Positions 6,982-15,751 of a DNA stretch of 49,203 nt are shown one piece after another. The notes under the pieces are model-generated. The model was not told where the DNA came from, searched no databases, and was given only the letters and a program-made list of their open reading frames with translations. Both the position numbers and the translations under genes were made by a program. Each line of letters starts with the position of its first letter. Position 1 is the first letter of the stretch. Source of the DNA: an uncultured Fretibacterium sp. (lineage in GTDB: Bacteria; Synergistota; Synergistia; Synergistales; Aminobacteriaceae); the NCBI GenBank assembly GCA_937915755.1, contig CALGGR010000158.1:1-49203 (forward strand), in the 5' to 3' direction.

Positions 6982-8296
6982 CAGCTACGGCAATGGTTCA
7001 GCAATGCGGGTTTCACCAATTGCATGGTACTTCGATGACCTTGATCAAGTTGAGAAATACGCAGCAATAACGGCAAAAGTTTCACACAATCACCCAGAAG
7101 GCATTAAAGGCGCTCAAGCCACAGCTGCCGCTATCTTCCTGGCACGAACAAGAAAAAGCAAAACCGAAATCAGCGATTACATAACCAAAACCGAAATCAG
7201 AGACTACATCGCATCAAAATATTCCTACGACCTCAACAGAACATGTGATCAGATTCGCCCAACGTACGATTATGACGTAAGCTGCCAGGGAACTGTTCCG
7301 GAAGCTATCATCGCTTTTCTCGATGCTGCAAACTTTGAGGACGCTCTACGAAACGCAGTCTCATTAGGCGGGGATTCCGATACGCTTGCTGCGATTACTT
7401 GCTCTATCGCTGAAGGGATGTGGGGAGTACCCAAAGAGATCGAGAAGCTGGTACGTTTGCGACTTGACCCGCTTATCATGGCAGAGCTTGAGGAATGGGA
7501 GCTTGCTTTGGCCGACAAAGAGCCGGAGAATATCAAGAACGGAATAACGGAAGTAGTGTTCATTCTCGATAGAAGCGGCTCAATGCAGGGACTTGAGAGC
7601 GACACTATAGGCGGTTTTAACTCCACGCTCGAAAAGTACAAGAAGGAAAGCAACAAGGCATACGTATCGACGGTGCTGTTTGATGACGAGCAAATTGTTC
7701 TGCATGATCGAGTGAAGATAGATAAGGTTGCGCCCATCACAAGCAGTGATTATTGGGTACGAGGCAGCACGGCTCTGCTCGACGCAGTTGGAGGAGCGAT
7801 TCATCATATCGTAAGAGTTCACAGACACATGCGCCCTTCAGAAGTCCCAGAACACACTATCTTCGTGATAATCACCGACGGATATGAAAATGCCAGCGTG
7901 AAATACACCTATGACAAAGTCAAGAGCATGATTGAGCTTGAGAAAGAGCAATACGGCTGGGAGTTCCTGTTCTTAGGAGCGAATATAGATGCCGAACAAG
8001 TAGCCTCACATATCGGGATTTCCGCAAATAGAGCCGTCAATTACATGCACGACGCTCAAGGAACCAGGCACGTGTATGACAGCGTTGCAGGAGCCATGTT
8101 GGATATAGAAGCCGACGTGTGTCTTGATGAAGGCAGCTGGCGCGAAGAAGTTGACAGGGATTACTCAATACGCTCGCAATATCAAAAATATCAAAAAGCT
8201 CGGAGACACAGACGTACCATAGAGCAAGAACCAGAAGAGCTTCAGCATAGTGATGCTTTTGGTCTTGATGAAATCTTTGATGAGCCTGATGAGTAA
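6905..8296 (+). CDS. ADP-ribosylglycohydrolase C-terminal part fused to vWA domain
   Basis: Frame-shifted continuation of the preceding gene; genuine homology starts near NLPPQPYNSYGNG, residue 19 of this frame. Residues 19-205 complete the DraG fold, with SHNHPEGIKGAQ at 60-71 and the second catalytic motif GGDSDT at 155-160. A 9-residue stretch beginning TEISDYI is imperfectly duplicated at about 87-102. From about 214 a von Willebrand A domain follows with a full MIDAS metal site: DRSGS at 222-226, T289 and D325 (TDGYEN). The C-terminal 60 residues are charged and basic. Such a fusion suggests a metal- and partner-binding adaptor attached to an ADP-ribose eraser. First of three tightly spaced plus-strand genes. 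No internal ribosome site is seen for the nominal start, so separate translation is unlikely. Confidence 0.8.
   Translation: MGNFILMPVMVTVSKDGYNLPPQPYNSYGNGSAMRVSPIAWYFDDLDQVEKYAAITAKVSHNHPEGIKGAQATAAAIFLARTRKSKTEISDYITKTEIRDYIASKYSYDLNRTCDQIRPTYDYDVSCQGTVPEAIIAFLDAANFEDALRNAVSLGGDSDTLAAITCSIAEGMWGVPKEIEKLVRLRLDPLIMAELEEWELALADKEPENIKNGITEVVFILDRSGSMQGLESDTIGGFNSTLEKYKKESNKAYVSTVLFDDEQIVLHDRVKIDKVAPITSSDYWVRGSTALLDAVGGAIHHIVRVHRHMRPSEVPEHTIFVIITDGYENASVKYTYDKVKSMIELEKEQYGWEFLFLGANIDAEQVASHIGISANRAVNYMHDAQGTRHVYDSVAGAMLDIEADVCLDEGSWREEVDRDYSIRSQYQKYQKARRHRRTIEQEPEELQHSDAFGLDEIFDEPDE
7160..7213 (+). repeat. 27-bp imperfect tandem duplication inside the DraG domain
   Basis: Two adjacent 27-bp copies, each beginning AAAACCGAAATCAG, encode KTEISDYIT and KTEIRDYIA. 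The paralogue at 17611-18429 has a single copy (KQEIKDYIT). The insertion keeps frame. Confidence 0.7.
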
Positions 8297-8333
8297 ATCA
8301 CACCATTTGAAGTCTAGGATACGTTAATTAGTC

Positions 8334-9716
8334 ATGAGGGAGCCTGACACGTTCCCTCTAAATACATTCTATGAAGGTGACTGTTTCGTGGGCTGGCAAA
8401 TTATATCCATTGCTGCTTTGATCATATTCATGCTGGTGCTTCTTGTCGTGTTCTGGGAAATCTACAAGGGCATGAAAACTTTTCTCAATGATAATATCGC
8501 TGAGGTTCTTGTTGTTTGCGGCAAGGTCATTGATGAACGAATACAGGTTCTTGACTGCTCTGTCTCTAAGAAGATGACTTCTCTGCAATACGAGAATCAA
8601 AATTTGCGTGACGGCCTCAACTCGCGTTTAGACGGAATATCATCAATAATTCGGGAGGCAAACAATCAAACAGGAGATAATTTCAGCTATTTGCGTGAAG
8701 AACTGATCCAGAAGATTGATGCCCTTGCCTCTGTCAAAGCCACGAAGGGCACTGATACTGCCCCAATCGTTTCTGCATTACGTGAAGAGATGGCCAAGCT
8801 GCTTAGGACTATGTCGCAGAACATGGAAGATGTTTCCCATAAAATCGAAGGTCTTTCAGCTACCCTTGTTGCGATTAAGAGTGAAGGGGCTGGGATTGAT
8901 TCTGAGGGCATCATAAAGAAACTCGACCTCATAGTTACGGCGTTACGTGACGAGATGGGGACACTGCTCGGAACTTTAGCGAAGAATATCGAGGAAGTTC
9001 AGAAGGGAACGATCAAGAATTTCGAGGACGAGATAAAGAAGTTCAATAAGGCGATAGATACAGCTGTTAAGAATATAGACAAGGCATCTACAAATCAGAG
9101 CCACAGGTTAGCCGAAATAGCCGGTATTGTCCAGGGCACATTAAACAACGGCATAAATGACATAAGAAACAATTTCAACAACTTAGGCGTTCAGCTGCAA
9201 GCAATTACCCAGAATGCAGAGGCGCAGATAAACACCAACTATCAAAACAACATGACGGCAATGTTCCAAATTATGGCGGATAACCTGAAAGCTATTATGC
9301 TTCAGCTTAAAGAGTTCGGGGCGCAGGGAGAATTATCTCAGCACATACAGACACTGCAAGACACAATGAACGGCGTTACGACAAAGCTTGAAGCAATCGC
9401 CGCAACGTTGGATAAAACGTATCAAGCCTCCAAGCAACAAACTACGCAAACCGACCAACCCCCCGCTCCTGCTGCTACTCCCACTGATGACAATGCTGTC
9501 CAACCCACCACTGATACCACTGATACCACGCCTAAAAATACACGAGCGCGCAGAAAAGATGACCAAGCTGCCCCCGCTCCTGCTAAGCCTAAAAACTCAA
9601 AAGGGAGCAAAAAAAATGACAAGGCTGCCGCTGCTCCTGCTACCCCAATTGATGACAGTAGCAATAATGCCGCAAGCGCAGAGCCTCAACAAGATAACCC
9701 CGAGAAAGGAGCATAA
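8334..9716 (+). CDS. Membrane-anchored helical protein with Pro/Ala/Thr-rich tail, unknown function
   Basis: Not recognised as a named family. One membrane segment at about 21-42 (IISIAALIIFMLVLLVVF) is followed by a long, mostly helical region (50-365). This contains two similar 23-residue units, I145-V167 and I200-V222, built around ALREEM/ALRDEM, and many Asn/Gln-rich heptads resembling coiled coil. Residues 366-460 are a low-complexity Pro/Ala/Thr/Lys tail. The nominal ATG has no ribosome site. GTG at 8388 (residue 19) has AAGGTG eight bases upstream and starts right at the membrane segment, so it is a good alternative. It begins 37 bp after the vWA gene and ends 2 bp before the HNH gene, so the three are co-transcribed. 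Possibly a scaffold holding its neighbours at the membrane (inference). Confidence 0.75.
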   Translation: MREPDTFPLNTFYEGDCFVGWQIISIAALIIFMLVLLVVFWEIYKGMKTFLNDNIAEVLVVCGKVIDERIQVLDCSVSKKMTSLQYENQNLRDGLNSRLDGISSIIREANNQTGDNFSYLREELIQKIDALASVKATKGTDTAPIVSALREEMAKLLRTMSQNMEDVSHKIEGLSATLVAIKSEGAGIDSEGIIKKLDLIVTALRDEMGTLLGTLAKNIEEVQKGTIKNFEDEIKKFNKAIDTAVKNIDKASTNQSHRLAEIAGIVQGTLNNGINDIRNNFNNLGVQLQAITQNAEAQINTNYQNNMTAMFQIMADNLKAIMLQLKEFGAQGELSQHIQTLQDTMNGVTTKLEAIAATLDKTYQASKQQTTQTDQPPAPAATPTDDNAVQPTTDTTDTTPKNTRARRKDDQAAPAPAKPKNSKGSKKNDKAAAAPATPIDDSSNNAASAEPQQDNPEKGA

Positions 9717-9718
9717 TC

Positions 9719-10759
9719 ATGACGCTAGATCCCAAAGAAATTTTTGCGGACTTGATCAATTTCAGAGAAGAAATAGGAGCCGAAGAAGCTCATGTCGATA
9801 TTACGTTAAAGCCGTTTCGCTTCGTAGTGTATAACTTCTTAGGTGGCACAGTTTTTCACTTCATGCCCTGCCAAACGGTTAGAGGTACACTCCCCACAAG
9901 ACTACACCGTACTTCACACAAACCAGACGGCTTGACCCCGTGTAGGCATTGTATTAGAGCCTGGAACGCTCAATTTCCAGACAACCAAGTAAACGAGCAA
10001 AATTTTGACCTTGAAAGAATTTTCAGCCAGCTTCAATATGATCCTCACATGTGGGACGGAGTAGACATCGACAAGATTAAAGAGGTCAACGACGAGAAAT
10101 TCATGCCGGGCTGCTATTTGCTCTACAGACCCGTCAGAAACATGAAATTCCACTTTATGAAGTGTTCGGATGTTCGCTATGACGAGAAAATCGGCTGGAT
10201 AAGAGCCTATCGCTTCACGAATAATATTTCGGGAAAATTTGAGCTGTTTGATAACACAACGCAATCTCTAAAGCCATGCCCCAAATGTTTGGCCGAATGG
10301 AACAACGGCGAAGGCTGGAATGGTTACAACGAAGCTTCTGAAGACCAGCAGAAAGTTATCACTAATAATTTCGACATACGGGAATTTTTCACACTAAGTC
10401 GCGGAAGACAAGAACTCGTTGAGCTTTACAAACTCATGGACGACAATAAAGTATGGTTTGGGGCAGACATAGGGAACGAATATCCGAGCAACTGGGGCGA
10501 GATTTCTAATATGTATCGTGTTGCAAACGGTTATCGCTGTGAGCAATGCGGAGTTGATCTGAGTGAGGCTACCGATCTGGCAATCGTTCATCACGTAAAC
10601 GGCTCTCACCCTGAAGTCGGTCCTGATAACATGAAAGTCTTGTGCGTATGGTGTCATGCAAAGCAGCCTCATCACGGAAAATCTGTCAAGATTGACCGTG
10701 ATCAATATGACCGGCTTATGAGATTATGGAGGGAGCAGGGGATAAAAAGGCCGGACTAA
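9719..10759 (+). CDS. HNH endonuclease-like protein with two zinc-knuckle repeats
   Basis: A 346-residue protein. The C-terminal HNH module has paired cysteines CEQC at 274-277, the catalytic-type HHVNG at 291-295, and CVWCH at 309-313 with a downstream histidine, so a metal-dependent DNA or RNA nuclease is likely. The N-terminal two thirds contain two related units: FHFMPC at 46-51 with PCRHC at 74-78 and a following Trp, and FHFMKC at 144-149 with PCPKC at 186-190 and a following Trp. Each looks like an H/C...CxxC metal knuckle, which I cannot match to a named domain. An AGAAAGGAGC ribosome site precedes the ATG, 2 bp after the membrane protein gene. Its 3' end overlaps a terminator stem shared with uvrB. 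Last gene of the three-gene island. Confidence 0.82.
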   Translation: MTLDPKEIFADLINFREEIGAEEAHVDITLKPFRFVVYNFLGGTVFHFMPCQTVRGTLPTRLHRTSHKPDGLTPCRHCIRAWNAQFPDNQVNEQNFDLERIFSQLQYDPHMWDGVDIDKIKEVNDEKFMPGCYLLYRPVRNMKFHFMKCSDVRYDEKIGWIRAYRFTNNISGKFELFDNTTQSLKPCPKCLAEWNNGEGWNGYNEASEDQQKVITNNFDIREFFTLSRGRQELVELYKLMDDNKVWFGADIGNEYPSNWGEISNMYRVANGYRCEQCGVDLSEATDLAIVHHVNGSHPEVGPDNMKVLCVWCHAKQPHHGKSVKIDRDQYDRLMRLWREQGIKRPD

Positions 10760-10780
10760 TGTTGCCAAACCTCCCGGCCT
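10744..10780 (-). terminator. uvrB terminator, also usable from the opposite strand
   Basis: Perfect 7-bp stem AGGCCGG/CCGGCCT with a 19-nt loop. On the minus strand it is followed by TTTTT and lies just after the uvrB stop. Its plus-strand 5' arm overlaps the last codons of the HNH gene, so it may end both convergent transcripts. Confidence 0.82.
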
Positions 10781-10799
10781 CTTATTCTGCCGTACTATA

Positions 10800-12788
10800 T
10801 CACACTTTCTTCTCTTTCTCGGCTATAGCATCCCTGAGAAGTGCCGCGCGTTCAAAGTCAAGTTTGTCGACAGCCTCCCACATGAGTCGCTCAAGTTCCG
10901 AGACGCTCATTTTCTCGATGCCCTTGCCCTTCCGAGTTGTCCCAGAACTTCCCGAATACTTTTCATCACCGTAAGCCGCTGAAAGTTCAGGGGGCAGCAA
11001 GTCCTTTACGCTCTTAGTTACGCTCACGGGGGTGATATTGTTCTCGCGGTTGAAAGCCATCTGACGCTCACGCCTTCTTCTTGTCTCGTCAACCGCCTGA
11101 GTTATGCTGTCGGTCATGTTGTCAGCGTAAAGCACGATCCTGCTGTTGACATTCCTGGCAGCCCTTCCCATGATCTGGATCAGCGACCTGTAAGAACGAA
11201 GATAGCCCTCACGGTCAGCATCAAGAATCGCAACGAACGTAACTTCCGGCAAATCCATTCCCTCGCGGAGAAGATTTATTCCGACGAGGACATCAATTTT
11301 CCCCGCCCTCAAATCCCGAATAAGCTCCGCCCTCTCAAACGTGTTAAGCTCCGAATGTATGTACTTCACCCGGAACTTCAGTTCACGAAGATAGTCAGCC
11401 AAATCCTCAGAGGACTTCTTCGTCAGAGTAAGCACTAATGAACGCTCGCCCTTCTTGACGTTCTCCCTCAGCTTGTCGATAACATCATCAATCTGCGTTT
11501 GCGCCGGCAAGACTTCAACCTCAGGGTCAGGGATCCCCGTCGGACGTATGATCTGCTCGGCTGTTACGCTCGATGACTGAAGCTCGTAATCTCCCGGAGT
11601 TGCTGAGACGAACACAGCCTGCCTCATTCTATCCTCGAACTCCTGCCATTGAAGCGGCCTGTTGTCCAAGCATGATGGAAGCCTGAAGCCGTTTTCGACG
11701 AGAACATTCTTTCTTGCACGGTCTCCGTTGAACATTGCGCGAACCTGCGGAAGTGTTATGTGGGACTCGTCAACAATAACAAGGAAGTCTTCAGGGAAAA
11801 AGTCTATCAACGTTCCGGGCGGCTGGCCATGTTTACGGCCGTCAAGGTATACGGAATAGTTCTCGATTCCCGAACAGTAACCTGCCTCGTTAAGCATCTC
11901 AATATCGTAGAGCGTCCTCATCTTTATGCGCTGTGCCTCAATGTACTTTCCCTTCGCCGTAAATTCAGCCTCAATTTTTGCGAGTTCCTCCTGAATTTGC
12001 GGGATTGAGTTTTCGATTGCGTCAGTCTGGGTAACGTAGTGCTTTGCCGGGAATATGCTTGCCTCGCTGACGTTCTCGATTACATGGCCGGTTACAGGGT
12101 GGGTGATGTCGATGCGCTCTATTTCGTCATCAAAGAATGTTACACGTATGCAGGTCTCGTCCTCATATGCCGGGAATATCTCAACAGTGTCGCCCCTTAC
12201 CCTGAACTTTCCAGGCTCAGGTGTGAAGTCTGTGCGCTCGTAGTAATTCCCCACAAGCCTCGCCAAGAATGCCCGCTGATCTAACTTATCCCCGACACTG
12301 AATGAGATTATTGCGTCCTCGTAAGACTCTTTCATTCCGAGACCATAGATACATGAGACGCTCGCCACGACAATGACATCATGACGCTCAATGAGTGCTT
12401 TAGTTGCGGAAAGTCTCAGGCGTTCGATTCGGTCATTTACTGATGCGTCCTTCTCGATGTATGTATCACTCTGAGGGATATAGGCTTCGGGCTGATAGTA
12501 GTCGTAATAGCTCACGAAATATTTTACGGCGTTTTCTGGGAAGAACGCTTTGAACTCGCTGTAGAGCTGGGCTGCGAGGGTCTTATTGTGAGCGAGGATT
12601 AAGGCGGGGCGGTCGAGGTTAGCGATCACGTTTGCGACTGTGAAGGTCTTTCCGCTTCCTGTAACTCCCTTGAGGGTCTGGAATCTGTTTCCGGCCATGA
12701 TGCTACGGGTGAGTGAATCAATAGCTTGGGGCTGGTCTCCTGCGGGTGGCCACTGCGAATATAGTACGAAATGTTTTTGCTTCTTCAT
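10800..12788 (-). CDS. uvrB: UvrABC system protein B
   Basis: Damage-verifying helicase subunit of nucleotide excision repair; loaded by UvrA, it recruits UvrC. The 662-residue length is standard. Visible: Walker A GVTGSGKTFT at 41-50; YYDYYQPEAYIPQSDTY, the beta-hairpin region that probes the duplex; helicase DESH box; and the C-terminal UVR motif ELERLMWEAVDKLDFERAA that contacts UvrC. An AAGGGA ribosome site precedes the ATG. Single gene, convergent with the HNH gene and ending in a shared terminator. A TATAAT at 12824-12829 (minus strand) is its likely -10. No LexA-type operator was recognised upstream. Confidence 0.97.
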   Translation of the reverse strand: MKKQKHFVLYSQWPPAGDQPQAIDSLTRSIMAGNRFQTLKGVTGSGKTFTVANVIANLDRPALILAHNKTLAAQLYSEFKAFFPENAVKYFVSYYDYYQPEAYIPQSDTYIEKDASVNDRIERLRLSATKALIERHDVIVVASVSCIYGLGMKESYEDAIISFSVGDKLDQRAFLARLVGNYYERTDFTPEPGKFRVRGDTVEIFPAYEDETCIRVTFFDDEIERIDITHPVTGHVIENVSEASIFPAKHYVTQTDAIENSIPQIQEELAKIEAEFTAKGKYIEAQRIKMRTLYDIEMLNEAGYCSGIENYSVYLDGRKHGQPPGTLIDFFPEDFLVIVDESHITLPQVRAMFNGDRARKNVLVENGFRLPSCLDNRPLQWQEFEDRMRQAVFVSATPGDYELQSSSVTAEQIIRPTGIPDPEVEVLPAQTQIDDVIDKLRENVKKGERSLVLTLTKKSSEDLADYLRELKFRVKYIHSELNTFERAELIRDLRAGKIDVLVGINLLREGMDLPEVTFVAILDADREGYLRSYRSLIQIMGRAARNVNSRIVLYADNMTDSITQAVDETRRRRERQMAFNRENNITPVSVTKSVKDLLPPELSAAYGDEKYSGSSGTTRKGKGIEKMSVSELERLMWEAVDKLDFERAALLRDAIAEKEKKV

Positions 12789-12823
12789 TTAAGATTGTCC
12801 CTTCACGTTTTGAGTCCGTGAAT

Positions 12824-12829
12824 ATTATA
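12824..12829 (-). promoter_or_regulatory. Probable -10 element of uvrB
   Basis: Minus-strand TATAAT 35 bp upstream of the uvrB ATG. No good -35 hexamer is seen at 16-18 bp. The rest of the 145-bp gap to cheV is AT-rich, with a TGGTAATAT near 12870 that could serve cheV. Confidence 0.4.
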
Positions 12830-12933
12830 ATAGGAGCGTGATTTTTCACATAATACCCCGCATGAAATGTGGTAATATATAGCGACATGTCAGCTTTGTT
12901 ATTTTCACCCGAAAGCGGAGGCCTTAATCAGAA

Positions 12934-13869
12934 ATGCAGGAAGTCAAAAAAGTTACCACTGAAGCCGGGACTAATGAATGGCAGCTAGTCGTCTTTGTAC
13001 TCGGCGATCAGTCTTTCGCAATCAACGTTGACAAAACAAGGGAGATATTACGCTGGCCAGGCGTTCGTTCAATTCCAGACGCACCTGTCGCACTGATCGG
13101 AATCACATCGGTTCGCGGTGAGGTTCTTCCTATGGTTGACCTGAGAATATTTCTCGGTATTCCCCCAGTTACCCCAATGGAGCAGAGCAAAGTCATCATA
13201 GCTGAGTTCAACGAGGTGAAACTCGGCTTTGTTGTTGACGCTGTAGAGAGAATATACAGAATCAAATCCGAAGACCTCGACGCAAGCATGACAGGGAAAT
13301 ATCTCGGCGACTGGATTCTCTACGTCATAAAGCGCGACTCACGCAACGTCCTTCTCCTCGACTATGAGGCAATCGTCCAGACAATAAGCCCGCAGCTCGT
13401 AATCCAGCATTCAGGAGACCCTGGCAAGGCAGTCGCAATGATGGAAGGCGTTGGACACCCCGGCGACTATCACATCATCGTCGCAGAAGACTCGCCGTTA
13501 ATCCGCAAGCAGGTTGAGGACGCGCTCATGGCAAGCGGTTTCACCGACCTTCACATCTGCCCTGACGGCAAGGTTGCGTATGATGCTATCGTCGGCGCAA
13601 ATGAGCATTGCGACTTACTGATTACGGACGTTGAGATGCCGAGGCTTGACGGCCTGACACTGACGAGGCGCATAAAGGAGAACCCTGAGACGAAGAATAT
13701 ACCGATAATAGTATTCTCATCAATAATGGCCAACGACATTAAGAACAAGGCCGCAAGTGTAGGCGCGAATTATCAGGTAACGAAGCCCGAAATCACAATG
13801 CTCGTTGAGTGCGTCGTCAAAGTGATCCGTGAGAAGCAGGAACGTGAAGCAACGGAGGCAGCAAGCTGA
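12934..13869 (+). CDS. cheV: Chemotaxis coupling/response protein CheV
   Basis: A 311-residue protein with an N-terminal CheW-like domain (about 14-155; core LIGITSVRGEVLPMVDLRIFL) that couples receptors to CheA, and a C-terminal receiver domain (about 180-300). The receiver has acidic D186, phospho-acceptor D232 in TDVEMPRLDG, S262 and K284, so it can be phosphorylated to tune adaptation. A GCGGAGG ribosome site lies upstream of the ATG. First gene of a five-gene plus-strand run that also contains rpoD. Other che genes except cheR (45258) are not in the window. Confidence 0.94.
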   Translation: MQEVKKVTTEAGTNEWQLVVFVLGDQSFAINVDKTREILRWPGVRSIPDAPVALIGITSVRGEVLPMVDLRIFLGIPPVTPMEQSKVIIAEFNEVKLGFVVDAVERIYRIKSEDLDASMTGKYLGDWILYVIKRDSRNVLLLDYEAIVQTISPQLVIQHSGDPGKAVAMMEGVGHPGDYHIIVAEDSPLIRKQVEDALMASGFTDLHICPDGKVAYDAIVGANEHCDLLITDVEMPRLDGLTLTRRIKENPETKNIPIIVFSSIMANDIKNKAASVGANYQVTKPEITMLVECVVKVIREKQEREATEAAS

Positions 13870-13886
13870 TAAAAACACAAGCTATA

Positions 13887-14564
13887 TTGCCATTCTGGAA
13901 CTCTGAGCTTTATGTTGAAGTGTCTCCGTGTTTTCCGATTGGGAAGGATTATCAGCTCGTATCAGTGAACAGATTTCATGACCCTATCCTGAGGAGTGTT
14001 GCTGGGTCGTGTCTTGATTTGGACAGTGAGTTTTTCTTCATGGCCTCGCCAAGCACCGGCTGTGTCGGAAATCTTCCGCGCGAAAACTTCTTCAGGTATC
14101 AGCCCGACGGTGCGTTCAATCTGGGCTTTCTCATGATTCTTGGTTATTCGGAAAAAGTAGAGAAGGCTGTGATTGTTTCGCTGGGCTTAATGGAAGAAAA
14201 GAGCGGCCTGAGCGCGGGGATTACTACATGTTCGATATGGTCTCGCGGAATCTTTGAGGGAAATGCGAAAGTTATCGCTATTGCTGGAGATGATCCATTC
14301 TTTGACGGCTCGAAGTATCTCTATGTATTTGCGCGTGTCCTTCTTGACGTGAGGAAGTATTGGGGTACACCAGGGCAGTCATATTATGCTGAGAAGTTCG
14401 GGTATGAAAGGTTCTTTATGCGATGGGAGAACGATAGTCCTTACGACATGGCCGCAAGCAGTACGATAGCAGAGTTTGAGCTTGACACAACGAGGGAGAT
14501 AGTAGGCGGGTCATCAAGAGAGGATTTTCCGCCGTTTATGGGTGCGGCAGTTAGCATACAATAA
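13887..14564 (+). CDS. Uncharacterised protein between cheV and rpoD
   Basis: A 225-residue soluble protein I do not recognise. It is rich in aromatic residues, starts PFWNSELYVEVSPCFPIG, and contains GDDPFFDGSKYLYVFARVLLDVRKYWG near its middle. No signal peptide or membrane segment. The listed start is TTG, with no ribosome site. An in-frame CTG at 13866 overlaps the cheV stop (CTGA) and has GGAGG 7 bases upstream, so translation coupled to cheV from CTG, giving MIKTQAILPFWNSE, is at least as plausible. It ends 12 bp before rpoD, so it belongs to the same transcript. No function is proposed. Confidence 0.7.
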   Translation: MPFWNSELYVEVSPCFPIGKDYQLVSVNRFHDPILRSVAGSCLDLDSEFFFMASPSTGCVGNLPRENFFRYQPDGAFNLGFLMILGYSEKVEKAVIVSLGLMEEKSGLSAGITTCSIWSRGIFEGNAKVIAIAGDDPFFDGSKYLYVFARVLLDVRKYWGTPGQSYYAEKFGYERFFMRWENDSPYDMAASSTIAEFELDTTREIVGGSSREDFPPFMGAAVSIQ

Positions 14565-14576
14565 GGAAGTGTTGAA

Positions 14577-15740
14577 ATGGCCAAAAAGACAGAGAAAGAT
14601 ACAAAGAAGCCCGCAGAAGATACTAAGAAAGCTACTGCATCAACAGGAAGTAATACAAACGAAAAGAGAAGCAGCAGTGTTGCCAGCCTTTTGGACGAAG
14701 GAAGTAGCAGAGGATATGTTACACACGACGATATAGAGCGTCATCTTCCTTCTGAGAGTTGGGATGCTGACACACTGGACAGGATATTCACAAACCTTCA
14801 GGAGATGGGCATTGATGTTGTCGACAAGTCAGAAATCGACAAGATGCCCCAGCAGAATGATGCCCGCGAGGAATTTATCCCAACAGTTGACAGCGAGATG
14901 GGGAAACTCGATGACATTCCCCTTACTGACCCAGTTAGAATGTACCTCCGCGAAATCGGGAAAGTGTCTTTGCTTACAGCAGCTGAGGAAGTCGAACTCG
15001 CAAAGAAGATGGAGAACGGAGACACTGAGGCTAAGAAGCGTCTCATTGATGCAAACTTGAGGCTAGTAGTAAGTATCGCGAAGAAGTACATCGGAAGGGG
15101 AATGCTTTTCCTTGACTTAATACAGGAGGGCAATCTCGGCTTAATCCGCGCTGTTGAGAAATTTGATTACCGTCGAGGTTTCAAGTTCAGCACATATGCA
15201 ACATGGTGGATTAGGCAGGCTATAACGAGGGCTATTGCTGACCAAGCTAGGACGATTAGAGTCCCCGTTCACATGGTCGAGACAATCAACAAGATGGTGA
15301 GGATGTCGAGGCTTCTCGTTCAGGAATTGGGACGTGAGCCAACTGATGAGGAAATCGCCAACAAGATGGGGATTGAGCCTTCACGTGTCGAGGAGATACG
15401 GAGGATTTCGCAGCTCCCTGTATCGCTTGAGACCCCGATCGGCGAGGAGGAAGACTCACAGCTCGGAGACTTCATTGAGGACCATGAGCTTCCGAGTCCT
15501 GATGAAGCTGCGGCAGGTCATCTGCTTCATGAGCAGATTGAGGAAATGCTCTCGGCACTTTCTGAGCGTGAACGTGAGGTACTTCACTTCAGGTTCGGGC
15601 TTGAGGACGGACACTCATACACTCTTGAGGAGGTCGGAAAGAAGTTTAACGTAACGCGGGAGAGGATACGTCAGATTGAGGCAAAGGCACTCCGTAAATT
15701 ACGTCAGCCTAGCAAGAAATTAAAAGATTTTCTTGACTGA
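14577..15740 (+). CDS. rpoD: RNA polymerase primary sigma factor RpoD
   Basis: A 387-residue sigma-70 of the compact type without the long non-conserved insert of E. coli RpoD. A Lys/Thr-rich leader (1-35) precedes a short region 1.1; region 1.2 starts near DPVRMYLREIG at 118; region 2 carries LDLIQEGNLGLIRAVEKFDY and the -10-reading TWWIRQAITRAIADQ; region 4.2 is TLEEVGKKFNVTRERIRQIEAKALRKLR. AAGGAAG is the ribosome site. Unusually, it lies in a transcription unit with cheV and a potassium-channel-like gene, not with dnaG. The strong TTGACA/TATAAT-type promoters seen elsewhere in the window are its expected targets. Confidence 0.96.
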   Translation: MAKKTEKDTKKPAEDTKKATASTGSNTNEKRSSSVASLLDEGSSRGYVTHDDIERHLPSESWDADTLDRIFTNLQEMGIDVVDKSEIDKMPQQNDAREEFIPTVDSEMGKLDDIPLTDPVRMYLREIGKVSLLTAAEEVELAKKMENGDTEAKKRLIDANLRLVVSIAKKYIGRGMLFLDLIQEGNLGLIRAVEKFDYRRGFKFSTYATWWIRQAITRAIADQARTIRVPVHMVETINKMVRMSRLLVQELGREPTDEEIANKMGIEPSRVEEIRRISQLPVSLETPIGEEEDSQLGDFIEDHELPSPDEAAAGHLLHEQIEEMLSALSEREREVLHFRFGLEDGHSYTLEEVGKKFNVTRERIRQIEAKALRKLRQPSKKLKDFLD

Positions 15741-15751
15741 GGGAGGCGGAA

